Shown piece after piece: positions 9,538-17,948 of a stretch of DNA of 47,733 bases (positions within the stretch are counted from its first letter, which is position 1; each line of letters opens with the position of its first letter). Made by a program: the position numbers and the translations under genes. Where the stretch lies: assembly GCA_934667795.1 (NCBI GenBank), contig CAKUMP010000001.1, positions 1 through 47,733 of the forward strand. Reading direction: 5' to 3'. The notes under the pieces are model-generated. The model was not told the DNA's origin. It searched no databases and saw nothing but the letters and a program-made list of their open reading frames with translations. This DNA comes from an uncultured Chthoniobacterales bacterium (GTDB lineage: Bacteria > Verrucomicrobiota > Verrucomicrobiia > Chthoniobacterales > CAKUMP01).

Positions 9538-9795
9538 GCTTCAGGCTTTCTCTATTCCGCAGGACGAACGATTGCCTATGTGCTTCTGGGTCTCGTCATC
9601 ACGGCCGGAATGCTCGGGAGTGCAGAAGCGTCCTGCTTCCTGCAGAAATACATGAACGAAGCCTTCGGGCCGATTCTGATCATCCGGGGTCTCGTGCTCC
9701 TTGGCTGGATCGGGGCCGGTGCATCTCTACACATCAGCGCAGAAAAGCTTCAGGAAAAGGCAAAAAAGGTGGGTTGCTATGGGCTGTTTGTTTAA
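9538..9795 (+). pseudogene. Fragment of ArsG/DsbD-like permease
   Basis: In one frame from about 9538 the translation reads ASGFLYSAGRTIAYVLLG, then SCFLQKYMNEAFGPIL and an amphipathic SAEKLQEKAKK stretch before a stop at 9795. This resembles the middle of the ArsG-type permeases (DsbD/CcdA-like membrane proteins in arsenic clusters). The N-terminus and the downstream helices with LAFCP are absent. It directly follows the DGC remnant, so a deletion probably fused the two fragments. Confidence 0.55.
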
Positions 9796-9856
9796 TTTTC
9801 GCTAAAATCCACAAATGAATTTGACCGGGGGGCTTTTTTTTACATATATTACATAG

Positions 9857-9872
9857 ATACTTGGCTAAGTAT
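9857..9872. promoter_or_regulatory. Candidate ArsR operator upstream of arsR
   Basis: A palindrome ATACTT-GGCT-AAGTAT (6-base arms, 4-base centre) lies 20 bases before the arsR start in an AT-rich stretch. ArsR/SmtB repressors normally bind such inverted repeats in their own promoters and release them on arsenite binding, so autoregulation of the ars cluster is likely. Confidence 0.6.
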
Positions 9873-9892
9873 GTAAATAAAAGAGATTATAC

Positions 9893-10261
9893 ATGAACAA
9901 ATTGACAGCAATTTTCAAGGCACTGTCCGACCGAAACCGGCTTCGGATCGTAGCTGCGCTTTTGAAGCAGGACGAGTTGTGCGCCTGCCAGCTGACCGAG
10001 CTGATTCAGGTAACCGGAGCGACAGCTTCACGTCACATGGGAGTGCTGATTTCATCCGGTTTGGTGGATAGCCGCAAAGATGGGCGCTGGGTCTATTACC
10101 GGCTTTGTCGGAAGCAAACGGATTTAGGCATTCTGATCGACTGGGTTGAGTCTCAACTCAGCAACGATCCGGATGCCATATCGGATGCGACGACCCTCAC
10201 GGATATCACATCGTGTGAGCCGGAGGATTTGTGTAGAAAACAACGTGGCGATGTGTGTTGA
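9893..10261 (+). CDS. arsR: ArsR family arsenic-responsive repressor
   Basis: A 122-residue winged-helix repressor. FKALSDRNRLRIVAALL is the family N-terminal helix; DELCACQLTEL holds the As(III)-binding cysteine pair (CxC, helix alpha-3 type); TGATASRHMGVLISSGLV is the recognition helix, followed by the wing GRWVYYRL. It heads the ars cluster and has a palindromic operator candidate just upstream. The C-terminus has two more cysteines (TSCEPEDLC). Confidence 0.93.
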   Translation: MNKLTAIFKALSDRNRLRIVAALLKQDELCACQLTELIQVTGATASRHMGVLISSGLVDSRKDGRWVYYRLCRKQTDLGILIDWVESQLSNDPDAISDATTLTDITSCEPEDLCRKQRGDVC

Positions 10262-10296
10262 CGAAAAAATAAAACAACCAATCCAGGAGACAAATT

Positions 10297-10743
10297 ATGA
10301 GCGAAAAACGGAACGTACTGTTCCTGTGCACCGGGAACTCATGTCGCAGTCAGATGGCTGAAGGCTGGACACGTCACCTCAAGGGAGACGCTATCGAGGC
10401 GTATTCAGCCGGAATCGAAACGCACGGGCTCAACCCCAATGCCGTAAAGGTGATGGCGGAGGCCGGGGTGGATATTTCCGCACACAAATCTCAGCACATC
10501 GAAGAGTTCAAGGACGTAAAACTCGACGTGGTGATAACCGTATGCGGGCATGCCCACGAGACCTGTCCGTTCTTTCCGGGCCATGCCAAGGTTATCCATG
10601 TCGGCTTCGGTGATCCTCCAAAGATGGCTAAGGAGCTTGCAGAAAAGGGAGCGTCCGAAGAAGAGCAACTGGATTGCTATCGAAACGTTCGCGACGAGAT
10701 CAAAGCCTTTGTCGAAACCCTGCCGGAAGCATTGAACAAGTAA
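10297..10743 (+). CDS. arsC: Arsenate reductase, low-molecular-weight phosphatase type
   Basis: It reduces arsenate to arsenite using thioredoxin. The 148-residue protein has the PTP loop CTGNSCR (C11 to R17) at the N-terminus and the redox pair in VCGHAHETCP (C83, C90), the full catalytic set of the thioredoxin-coupled class. AGGAGA lies 8 bases before the ATG. It lies between arsR and the arsM remnant in the same direction, and supplies arsenite to the ACR3 pump. Confidence 0.94.
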   Translation: MSEKRNVLFLCTGNSCRSQMAEGWTRHLKGDAIEAYSAGIETHGLNPNAVKVMAEAGVDISAHKSQHIEEFKDVKLDVVITVCGHAHETCPFFPGHAKVIHVGFGDPPKMAKELAEKGASEEEQLDCYRNVRDEIKAFVETLPEALNK

Positions 10744-10755
10744 AGGAGCCAAATC

Positions 10756-11340
10756 ATGACCACGAAAAAAGATGAAAATCATATCCGGGAGCAGGTTCGA
10801 ACCCGCTATTCGGAAATAGCCAAAGAGGAGGGTTCCTGCTGCGAATCGACTCCTTTGGGGAACCCTGAATTCTCAACCCGGCTTGGTTATTCAAACGATG
10901 AATTGTCAGCAGTTCCGGATGGAGCGAACATGGGGCTTGGTTGCGGCAATCCACAGGCAATAGCACAGATGAAGCCGGGAGAGGTTGTTGTTGACCTCGG
11001 GTGCGGAGGAGGTTTCGATTGTTTTCTTGCCGCAAAACAAGTTGGTGAGGCCGGGAAAGTGATCGGTGTCGACATGACTCCTGAAATGCTTGCAAAGGCA
11101 AGAGATAATGCCCGTAAAGGTGATTACACGAATGTGGAGTTCCGGCTGGGAGAAATCGAACACTTGCCGGTCGCCGATATCCTGAAAGAGAAAGGCACAG
11201 ATGCTTTGCCGCTGATATGTGTGGATGACAAATTTGTCAAACGGGCGGTTATCAGTCCATGGATGTGCCCACAGGGCAATCAAACTGAATGGTTGAGGGA
11301 TTTAATGAGAGATAAAGAAACCAAGGGAGTTAAAGTATGA
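10756..11340 (+). CDS. Truncated arsenite methyltransferase (ArsM) fused to an ArsD-like tail
   Basis: Residues 1-137 match the N-terminal half of ArsM: EEGSCC, GLGCGNPQA and the SAM-binding motif VVDLGCGGGFDCFLAA. The match stops at GEIEHLPVAD, where the normal NSVDVIISN continuation is replaced by ILKEKGTDALPLICVDDKFV, which resembles the C-terminal part of the arsenite chaperone ArsD. The rest to residue 194 is unrecognised. A normal ArsM has about 260 or more residues and needs later cysteines that are absent here, so methylation activity is unlikely. A deletion joining arsM and arsD in frame is the simplest explanation. The stop overlaps the acr3 start by 4 bases (ATGA). Confidence 0.75.
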   Translation: MTTKKDENHIREQVRTRYSEIAKEEGSCCESTPLGNPEFSTRLGYSNDELSAVPDGANMGLGCGNPQAIAQMKPGEVVVDLGCGGGFDCFLAAKQVGEAGKVIGVDMTPEMLAKARDNARKGDYTNVEFRLGEIEHLPVADILKEKGTDALPLICVDDKFVKRAVISPWMCPQGNQTEWLRDLMRDKETKGVKV

Positions 11341-12530
11341 AAAACGAAGTTTGTGCGGCGAATGACCGGCATATGACCAGCATCTTTGAAAAATACCTGA
11401 CCGTATGGGTCGGGCTGTGTATTGTGGCCGGAATTCTTCTCGGAAAAATCGCGCCCGGGCTGGCGCGAACACTCGATGGCATGAGTATCAACTTCAATGG
11501 TGCGCCTGTCGTGTCCATTCCGATCGCCATATGCCTGTTCTTCATGATGTATCCCATCATGGTCAAGATCGATTTTGCCAGCGTGGTCAAGGCAGGTAAA
11601 AGTGGGAAACCCGTCTTCCTGACCCTGTTTATCAACTGGTGCGTCAAACCGTTCACCATGTATGCCATCGCCATGTTCTTCTTGGGATTCCTGCTGAAAG
11701 GAATGATTGGAACCGAAGCGTTGGATCTGGTAAAAATTCCTTTTGGACTCGACCTGCCTGTCGGAGCGGAACACGGTGCTGGAACAGTGGTTTTGCAGGA
11801 CGGCGTAAAAATGCTTCAGATTCCTCTGTGGCGCAGCTATTTTGCCGGATGTATCTTGCTGGGTATTGCACCCTGTACCGCCATGGTGCTGGTCTGGGGG
11901 TATCTGTCCCGGGGAAATGACGCGCTGACTCTGGTCATGGTTGCCGTCAACTCCCTGACCATGCTGGTCCTCTACGGCGTTCTGGGCGGTTTTCTGCTGG
12001 GCGTAGGCAAATTGCCGGTTCCATGGCAGGCACTATTGCTGTCCGTGGTCATCTATGTGGCCTTGCCGCTGGTCGCCGGGTATTTCTCTCGAAAATGGAT
12101 CATTGGGCACAAGGGCGAAACGTGGTTCAAAGAAAAGTTTCTTCATGTGCTAACGCCGGTAACCATCAGCGCATTGCTGTTGACACTGGTTCTGTTGTTC
12201 AGCTTCAAAGGTGAAACCATTCTGGCCAACCCGCTGACCATTTTGTGGATTTCAATCCCGCTTTTTCTTCAAACTGTCCTCATTTTCGCATTGGGCTATG
12301 GCGCGGCAAAAATCCTCAAACTGAACTACGAAGATGCTGCCCCGGCTGCCATGATCGGTGCCTCCAACCATTTTGAAGTGGCCATTGCCACCGCCGTCAT
12401 GCTGTTCGGCCTTTCATCCGGTGCCGCTCTGGCGACCGTAGTCGGGGTATTGATCGAGGTCCCGGTAATGCTGATGCTGGTTGGTTTCTGCAAGAGAACA
12501 AGCGGTTGGTTCCATACTGAAAAGGCGTAA
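11337..12530 (+). CDS. acr3: ACR3 family arsenite efflux transporter
   Basis: A 397-residue inner-membrane carrier with ten hydrophobic segments that exports arsenite using the proton gradient. The conserved GIAPCTAMVLVW segment with its essential cysteine is present (about residue 180), as are GASNHFEVAIATAVMLFG and VGVLIEVPVMLMLV near the C-terminus. The start overlaps the previous stop (ATGA) with GGAG upstream, so translation is probably coupled. An ATG at 11373 is a less likely alternative. Confidence 0.95.
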   Translation: MKNEVCAANDRHMTSIFEKYLTVWVGLCIVAGILLGKIAPGLARTLDGMSINFNGAPVVSIPIAICLFFMMYPIMVKIDFASVVKAGKSGKPVFLTLFINWCVKPFTMYAIAMFFLGFLLKGMIGTEALDLVKIPFGLDLPVGAEHGAGTVVLQDGVKMLQIPLWRSYFAGCILLGIAPCTAMVLVWGYLSRGNDALTLVMVAVNSLTMLVLYGVLGGFLLGVGKLPVPWQALLLSVVIYVALPLVAGYFSRKWIIGHKGETWFKEKFLHVLTPVTISALLLTLVLLFSFKGETILANPLTILWISIPLFLQTVLIFALGYGAAKILKLNYEDAAPAAMIGASNHFEVAIATAVMLFGLSSGAALATVVGVLIEVPVMLMLVGFCKRTSGWFHTEKA

Positions 12531-12532
12531 CC

Positions 12533-12772
12533 ATGAAAGAATGTTTTGGAACTATATTTTCCGACACTCGCCGACTCGAATACAACCGGGAATACCAAGG
12601 AAAGGTATTCTCGGTGATCGTTAACCACCAACCCATCGCCGTGAAATCGGAGACGATAAAATCAAATCAGGAAGCGTGGCAGAAGTGTTTTAACTGCGAG
12701 TGTTACCAATCCTGCTACGATTTTTCCATGGCGAAACTGCAGTTCAATGCGGCAGTAAAGTCGTCTTGCTGA
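12533..12772 (+). CDS. Small conserved cysteine-containing protein next to acr3
   Basis: It starts 2 bases after the acr3 stop and encodes 79 residues. The C-terminal half has a CFNCECYQSC cluster followed by YDFSMAKLQFNAA. I have seen similar small proteins with an xxCxxCExxQSCYDFSxAKL pattern, but I know no assigned function; the cysteines suggest metal or arsenite binding. Tight coupling to acr3 suggests it belongs to the arsenic response. Confidence 0.65.
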   Translation: MKECFGTIFSDTRRLEYNREYQGKVFSVIVNHQPIAVKSETIKSNQEAWQKCFNCECYQSCYDFSMAKLQFNAAVKSSC

Positions 12773-12803
12773 GATTCCTGGTTGGTGTAAATTTCTATTG
12801 AAA

Positions 12804-13736
12804 TCATAAACCGCCAGATAACCTCTCTGCCAGCTCCAGGACATCCACCGGCCAGAAGCATTTCGGGCGTGGGTGGTGTACTCGTGGATGTCCGGCCTCA
12901 GGGCGGCAGTTCTTCAGGGATTCGAGCCACTGGGCCGGGATAGCCTCCCGGCCAGACACAGCGCCTGACAACGCTCCACAAATGGCCGCGTTGGTGTCGG
13001 TATCGCCTCCGCGCATGATGGTGTCGACAACACCGGCCTCAAGGCTCGGGGCATGAAGCAGCTGATACAGGGCATTCTGAAAAGCGATCATTACCCAGCC
13101 CTGCTGGTGGACATAGTCCACTGGCGGCTCTTCAGCTGCCTTGTCAATGGTATCCAGCAAAGCGGGTTCAACGGGCATGTCTGCTGCCCACTGCCGGATG
13201 TGCTGGTATAGATCCTTACGGTCACAGCCGGATTGAATGGCGTGGGCAATCCCCATGGCAAACAGCGCGTTGGCCTGCTGGCAGATCAGGTTGGGATGTG
13301 TGAGTGCCGCATCCTGCATTGCCCATTCGGCCACCTGATTCAGTTCAAATCCGGCTCCGAAGATTCCGAGCGGGCTGATCCGCATCATGGCTCCGTTGGC
13401 CTGACTGTCTGGGTTTGGGTTACCACGCAGTCCGGCTGAAATGGTCATGCCGCAATCAAACGGATCTGAACTCAGCCAGTATTGATATTCCTTGCGTGCA
13501 GCCTCCGGATCATAACACCCGATTTTCACCAGCATCCGGGCCAGCAGCAGCGCCATTTCCGAATCATCCGTTGGCTGACCGGCTATGGTGTTCCATGTGC
13601 CACCATCGGCCAGTTTCCGCACGCCTGCCGGGTAGCTGCGGCGGATCTCCTCCGGTGACTGGAACTCGACCAGGCTGCCGAGGGCGTCTCCGGCGAGCTG
13701 GCCAAGGAGGCAACCCTGGGCACGATTAACCGGCAT
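12804..13736 (-). CDS. ADP-ribosylglycohydrolase family protein
   Basis: About 310 residues of the DraG/ARH fold, which removes ADP-ribose from proteins, nucleic acids or small molecules. Metal-binding motifs are intact: TDDSEMALLLARML near the N-terminus, GAMMRISPLG in the middle and RGGDTDTNAAICGALSGA near the C-terminus. The frame is open from 13820, but the ATG at 13736 starts MPVNRAQGCLLGQLAGDALG as in the family. It overlaps the mcrC 3' end by about 11 bases, so it appears to be the last gene of the McrBC operon. Confidence 0.9.
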   Translation of the reverse strand: MPVNRAQGCLLGQLAGDALGSLVEFQSPEEIRRSYPAGVRKLADGGTWNTIAGQPTDDSEMALLLARMLVKIGCYDPEAARKEYQYWLSSDPFDCGMTISAGLRGNPNPDSQANGAMMRISPLGIFGAGFELNQVAEWAMQDAALTHPNLICQQANALFAMGIAHAIQSGCDRKDLYQHIRQWAADMPVEPALLDTIDKAAEEPPVDYVHQQGWVMIAFQNALYQLLHAPSLEAGVVDTIMRGGDTDTNAAICGALSGAVSGREAIPAQWLESLKNCRPEAGHPRVHHPRPKCFWPVDVLELAERLSGGL

Positions 13737-14853
13737 AAGACACCCCCAGAACCTGTAAAAGCTGTTCCCGGATTTCCTTTGCCGTCGCTCCGAGATCAAC
13801 AGTGGCAAATCGAATTTCATGGTTCTGGATCATGACCGCCTCGTTAACCATATCGCCTACCGATGGGTGAAGGAGCAGACCCGAGGCTTTTTCGGCGAGA
13901 GGGTCACCATTACCTTCCTGAGACCTCAAATAGGCGTAAATCTGATAGATGTATCCGCTGCGCAGTGTTTCTTCCCGATACCAGCCTCGTGTCACAACGG
14001 AGTTGAACTTCGTGTCAATGACGATACGGCGTCCCGCGTCGGAGTGGTCGAGGATGATGTCGGTTCGCATAGAGGGGAGGATCTTATCTATGCCCAGACT
14101 CTTGCTTTCAATCTGCCAGTTAATTGTTTTGCCCGAATCGACGCGCCAGCCTCTTTTGGAAAGCACGACATCATAGAAACCGGCGATCCCTTTCTCGTAA
14201 AGCTTCCGAATCCAGGTAATTTCTCTATCTGGCAACGACAATTGCTTTGCGCCTGCGGCCTCTGTAGGCAGGGCGAGATTAAAGGCCAGATGGGCCGCAG
14301 CAACCATAGGCTGATCATCTGCATCGTGTCTTCCAAAGCGGTCGATGGAAACTTCGCCACGATTCGGACGTTCCCCGGTTACGCCCATGCGTCTTAAGCT
14401 TGCCGCCAACGACCGACATCGGTGTGCCAGCGTCCCCTGGAGAACGATTTTGGATATTTCCTCTAGGGCCGTCCGTACATAGCGGTTTCGGGCTGTATCG
14501 ATGGTCAATTCATGGAATCGACAGGCAACCTTTCCACGATCCAGTAATCGATGCCTCTCTGTGTTCAGGAGGTCGATGCGCCCGCGCACGCGGCCAAGAA
14601 CAGCCTCACGCGATTGGTAGTCATAACTCAAGTTGCGCTGAATACGACGCTCGACGCGACGGCAAAGCATCTCTGCGACCAGGTCAGGTATGTCATCAGG
14701 GTTATCCTCTACGGCGACCTTCGCCTTTTCGAGATCCCTGAACAAATCCGAAGCGTACAGCATGAGCAGCCAAAGGTTGCGCACCGGGATGCGGCCTATT
14801 CGGCCAATCCCTTCATGGGCGTCTGATATCAAGTTGGCCGCAGCAAGTGTCAC
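13726..14853 (-). CDS. mcrC: McrC-like nuclease subunit of a type IV restriction system
   Basis: The nuclease partner of McrB. The N-terminal region has RIPVRNLWLLMLYASDL, the McrC opening motif. The C-terminal half has the PD-(D/E)xK nuclease core: TDIILDHSDAGRRIVIDTKF, with the acidic residue in the first strand and D-x-K in the second. The frame is open from 14916, but a GTG at 14853 lies 2 bases after the mcrB stop with GGAAGGA about 9 bases upstream, so I choose it (375 residues). The 3' end overlaps the glycohydrolase gene. Confidence 0.9.
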   Translation of the reverse strand: MTLAAANLISDAHEGIGRIGRIPVRNLWLLMLYASDLFRDLEKAKVAVEDNPDDIPDLVAEMLCRRVERRIQRNLSYDYQSREAVLGRVRGRIDLLNTERHRLLDRGKVACRFHELTIDTARNRYVRTALEEISKIVLQGTLAHRCRSLAASLRRMGVTGERPNRGEVSIDRFGRHDADDQPMVAAAHLAFNLALPTEAAGAKQLSLPDREITWIRKLYEKGIAGFYDVVLSKRGWRVDSGKTINWQIESKSLGIDKILPSMRTDIILDHSDAGRRIVIDTKFNSVVTRGWYREETLRSGYIYQIYAYLRSQEGNGDPLAEKASGLLLHPSVGDMVNEAVMIQNHEIRFATVDLGATAKEIREQLLQVLGVSYAG

Positions 14854-14855
14854 GA

Positions 14856-17063
14856 TCAGAATCCTTCCAGCAAGCGTTCTCTCACCTTCTGGGATTTCTC
14901 GAGCGCATCGAACCAATATTCATCGAGCAACGGACCGATCTCGGTATCAATCACCTGACGGAACCATTCCCGAGCATCACTGATGGGAATACCGAACGGC
15001 GGTGTGACATAGCTGTGCCCCACTCGGAACTGAGGCCCGAGACCGGTGTCGGCTGAAATCTCGCTGTTCAGGGCAATGAGACGCTTCTCAATTTCGACAA
15101 GGATTTCTGAATCAATACCGCACTGGGATTGAACCCAATCATGCCAAGGTTTGCCGAGCGTGGGTTCCAGATCGATGAAGGCAAAACGGCGACGCAACGC
15201 CAGATCTACCAAGGCGAGGGAGCGGTCTGCAATATTCATCGTACCGATGACATAGAGATTGTCCGGGATGAATACACGCTCGCCATCTGACCGTTTATAG
15301 GAAAGCTCCAGGGCCTCATTCGGCGTTCTCTTGTCGACCTCGAGGAGCGTTAGCATCTCGCCGAAAATCTGTGCGGGATTCCCGCGATTGATCTCTTCAA
15401 TGACGACGACATGTCTTGCCGTTGGATCTTTTGCGGCGGCCTTCATCATCTCCACAAAAGGCCCATCCACCAGCGTGAGCTTTCCGTCTCCCACCGGCCG
15501 CCATCCACGAATGAAATCCTCGTAGGAAAGGTTCGGATGAAACTGCACCGCTCGGACTTTACTGTCGTCGCGTTGCCCCATCAAAGCGAAAGCCAATCGC
15601 TTGGCCAGCCAGGTCTTTCCTGTGCCCGGCGGCCCCTGGAGGATCAGGTTTTTCTTGGTCCGAAGGCGCTCGAGAATCTTTTCGAGTTTTTCACGGGCGA
15701 TAAAACATCCATCCGTCAGAATGTCATCGACGGAGTACGGTTCGATGGGTGCAGCCGTGACCTCTGCCTCGGATGTGGCATCCGCTTCGTCATCCTGTGC
15801 ATCAGGATCTGTGGCATTCGGGTAGGGGGATGTCCCACTATCCTTGAAAAGCCAGGCGGCAAGTGACAGCTCCGGAAATGAGTGGACGGGATACGCATCC
15901 TCCTGGAAACGAGCCTCAAGGGTGTCCAGCACCGTCAGATAATCAGTGGCGTTGCAGCGGTCTTTGGGGCTGTTCATGCCAATCTGAATGTTGAGCTTCT
16001 TGCTGATGTAACGCTGGGACTGACCATCAAGGGTCGGGAAATTCCAGGGACGAATCCAGTACAGCCCCATGGTAAGGTTCCACCCCACATTATAGCGCTG
16101 CGTCGCGTTGTCGTAGGCTGAGACAAATGCCGACCGTGCCTCCGCGTCATCCGATTCCGCAAAAGCAATCGCCTGGACGAAAACTTCCCAGAGGGTTTCG
16201 ATGTCATCTGGTTGGCGTTTGTTGTCGAACCCGAAAAACCATGACTTCTGATTGTTGAGAATGGGAATTCCTTCAAACGAGTCTGGAACAGGCTCGGACA
16301 CTCCAAGCAGATTGGCAAGTTCGCTCGCAATAGCTTTGCGATTTGCATCGGTAATCCTCCGGTTGAATATGCCCATAGCCGTAAATGGGCAGATGTCCTT
16401 CAGGGGGCCAGAGGTACCATCCGCGAATTGATCCTGCAGGTTGGAGAGGCCATCCACCTTCGAGGCAATAACGTGGATTCCGGCAATCAGCTCATCTCGC
16501 CGATTCCGAAAGGTAAGGAGTTTCTCTGCTACAGCCTCGTAAAAGCGGGTCCAGTTGAAACGGCGCTTGTCGATAGCGCTATCACCGAAGCGTTCACGCC
16601 AGTAAGGGGCATTGCGGAATCGGTTAATGTCTTGCGCCTTTTCCTCGAAAGTGAAGCCGATCAAAGCATCTGTGGTCCAGTCGCCAGGCAAGACCCGCCA
16701 GACCGTGCTTCGATTGGTGTAGAAGTACCACTCACGCGGAGGATCGAAAGGTTTCCAGTCAACCTTCAAGGTGCGGCCGTCGCCGAGATTCTCTTTTACC
16801 GTGCCAATGGCTTTGATCGCCATGACGGAAACGGTTTGGCCTCGGTTATCAAATGGGAGATCGTGCTTCCGCGTATAGGACGACTTGATCGCAATGCGGT
16901 CACCCACCTGGATGGACTTCACTGCGTCGAGATATTTGTCCTGATACCCATTTTCCCAAATGCCTTCCTGCAGAAAGCGGGGGGTCTGATCGTCTGTTCC
17001 GCCGTATGTGGCTCCGACAAACCAACAGGCTCGGGCTCCGGCCCCTTCAGGTTTTGAATTCAT
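14856..17063 (-). CDS. mcrB: McrB-like AAA+ GTPase/ATPase of a type IV restriction system, with EVE-like N-terminus
   Basis: A 735-residue motor subunit. Residues about 12-110 (ACWFVGATYGG ... GDRIAIKSSYTRK) resemble an EVE/PUA-like domain that reads modified bases. A variable linker follows. The AAA+ domain has Walker A LQGPPGTGKTWLAKRLA around 475-490, Walker B VVVIEEINRGNPAQIFGE, and the McrB signature GTMNIADRS. Together with mcrC immediately downstream it should form a modification-dependent restriction complex. The start ATG at 17063 has only a weak ribosome-binding site. An HsdR/Mrr-like remnant is directly upstream in the same direction. Confidence 0.92.
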   Translation of the reverse strand: MNSKPEGAGARACWFVGATYGGTDDQTPRFLQEGIWENGYQDKYLDAVKSIQVGDRIAIKSSYTRKHDLPFDNRGQTVSVMAIKAIGTVKENLGDGRTLKVDWKPFDPPREWYFYTNRSTVWRVLPGDWTTDALIGFTFEEKAQDINRFRNAPYWRERFGDSAIDKRRFNWTRFYEAVAEKLLTFRNRRDELIAGIHVIASKVDGLSNLQDQFADGTSGPLKDICPFTAMGIFNRRITDANRKAIASELANLLGVSEPVPDSFEGIPILNNQKSWFFGFDNKRQPDDIETLWEVFVQAIAFAESDDAEARSAFVSAYDNATQRYNVGWNLTMGLYWIRPWNFPTLDGQSQRYISKKLNIQIGMNSPKDRCNATDYLTVLDTLEARFQEDAYPVHSFPELSLAAWLFKDSGTSPYPNATDPDAQDDEADATSEAEVTAAPIEPYSVDDILTDGCFIAREKLEKILERLRTKKNLILQGPPGTGKTWLAKRLAFALMGQRDDSKVRAVQFHPNLSYEDFIRGWRPVGDGKLTLVDGPFVEMMKAAAKDPTARHVVVIEEINRGNPAQIFGEMLTLLEVDKRTPNEALELSYKRSDGERVFIPDNLYVIGTMNIADRSLALVDLALRRRFAFIDLEPTLGKPWHDWVQSQCGIDSEILVEIEKRLIALNSEISADTGLGPQFRVGHSYVTPPFGIPISDAREWFRQVIDTEIGPLLDEYWFDALEKSQKVRERLLEGF

Positions 17064-17079
17064 ATCCAGGTTTCCATTA

Positions 17080-17550
17080 TTATTTTCCTTCCCCGGTTAA
17101 CAGAGCGTCCTCATCAATCTCGAACAAATCCGGTGTGGAGCGGTGGACGCCGATGCCGTGTTCCATCAACAGCATCACGAGTTGTTCACCGTTCATAAGG
17201 GCGATGGGAGTCTTGTCGAGATCTTTTGCGGCTTGCTCAAAATCACGGATGCGAGCGGCATTCTTGCCGACATTCGGTTCCTGGCGGCAAAGCACGGCGC
17301 GGCCAAGATTTTCAATGGTGTGTTCCTTGCCATGATGGAAGATGGCAACATCCACTTTTTTGCGCCCACCGATGGAGAAATCCGGCTCCATGTCCTCTGG
17401 CGAGAATCCGTATTCATGGATCAGGGCGCGAACAATCCTCTGGCGCACCAGCTCTTTCTTCGTTTCCTTGACCTGTTTGCCGGAAACGTAGTCGAGCGTA
17501 TATCCCGCCGGGATGGTGTTCTCGGCCTGCTTATTCTTCTTTTTGCTCAT
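17080..17550 (-). CDS. HsdR-N-like protein joined to an Mrr-like tail (probable internal deletion)
   Basis: 156 residues. Residues about 15-75 (YTLDYVSGKQVKETKKELVRQ, then GRKKVDVAIF) look like the N-terminal nuclease domain of type I restriction R proteins. The expected ECK-type strand is not there; instead the text becomes HTIENLGRAVLC. Residues about 105-145 (AAKDLDKTPIALMNGEQLVMLLMEHGIGV) resemble the end of Mrr-type restriction endonucleases. I read it as two domain ends joined by an internal deletion, likely inactive. It keeps a good CGGAG ribosome-binding site and lies 16 bases upstream of mcrB. Confidence 0.6.
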   Translation of the reverse strand: MSKKKNKQAENTIPAGYTLDYVSGKQVKETKKELVRQRIVRALIHEYGFSPEDMEPDFSIGGRKKVDVAIFHHGKEHTIENLGRAVLCRQEPNVGKNAARIRDFEQAAKDLDKTPIALMNGEQLVMLLMEHGIGVHRSTPDLFEIDEDALLTGEGK

Positions 17551-17578
17551 ATAAAAACTCCGTTCACCGAGGCTGAGG

Positions 17579-17784
17579 TCATTTCTGGTCGCCCTCGCCG
17601 AAATCTTGGGTTGTGTGTTTCTGTTGCTCTATCCATGCGTCGATGTCTTTTCGGGAAAATCGCCACTGGCCTCGGACCTTGAAAGCAGGTAGTTCCCCGG
17701 CCTGGGCCATGGAGTAGACCGTCTTTTCGCCGACCTTAAGTAAGGCGCGACGTCTTTTAATTTCAGAACCTCTTCATTGCTCAT
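17579..17784 (-). pseudogene. Excisionase-family HTH protein, frameshifted
   Basis: An ATG at 17784 gives MSNEEVLKLKDVA. The rest of the domain, LKVGEKTVYSMAQAGELPAF then WRFSRKDIDAWIEQQK and a stop at 17579, is in a different frame; the shift falls near 17745. The sequence is the MerR-like helix-turn-helix type found in excisionases and small regulators of mobile elements. No integrase is seen next to it. Confidence 0.65.
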
Positions 17785-17909
17785 GTCGCCTCTCCTGCAG
17801 GGCTGTTGGCCGTCAGGGCACAGTGCCAGAACAGGGGTAAGTTACCTGCCTCTGAGTAAAAATCAACCAGAATATACCAAATTACGCCAAAGAATGCCAG
17901 AAGAATTTT

Positions 17910-17923
17910 GTGTTGCAAAACAC
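17910..17923. promoter_or_regulatory. Candidate operator over the XRE promoter
   Basis: An inverted repeat GTGTT-GCAA-AACAC overlaps the -35 element of the regulator gene. Autorepression by the XRE protein is a reasonable inference. Confidence 0.4.
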
Positions 17924-17941
17924 TAAACAGCGAGGTATATT
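17913..17941 (+). promoter_or_regulatory. Sigma70-type promoter of the XRE regulator
   Basis: TTGCAA (17913-17918), a 17-base spacer, and TATATT (17936-17941). The ATG at 17949 lies only 8 bases past the -10 element, so the transcript may be leaderless or nearly so. Confidence 0.6.
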
Positions 17942-17948
17942 AGACGCT

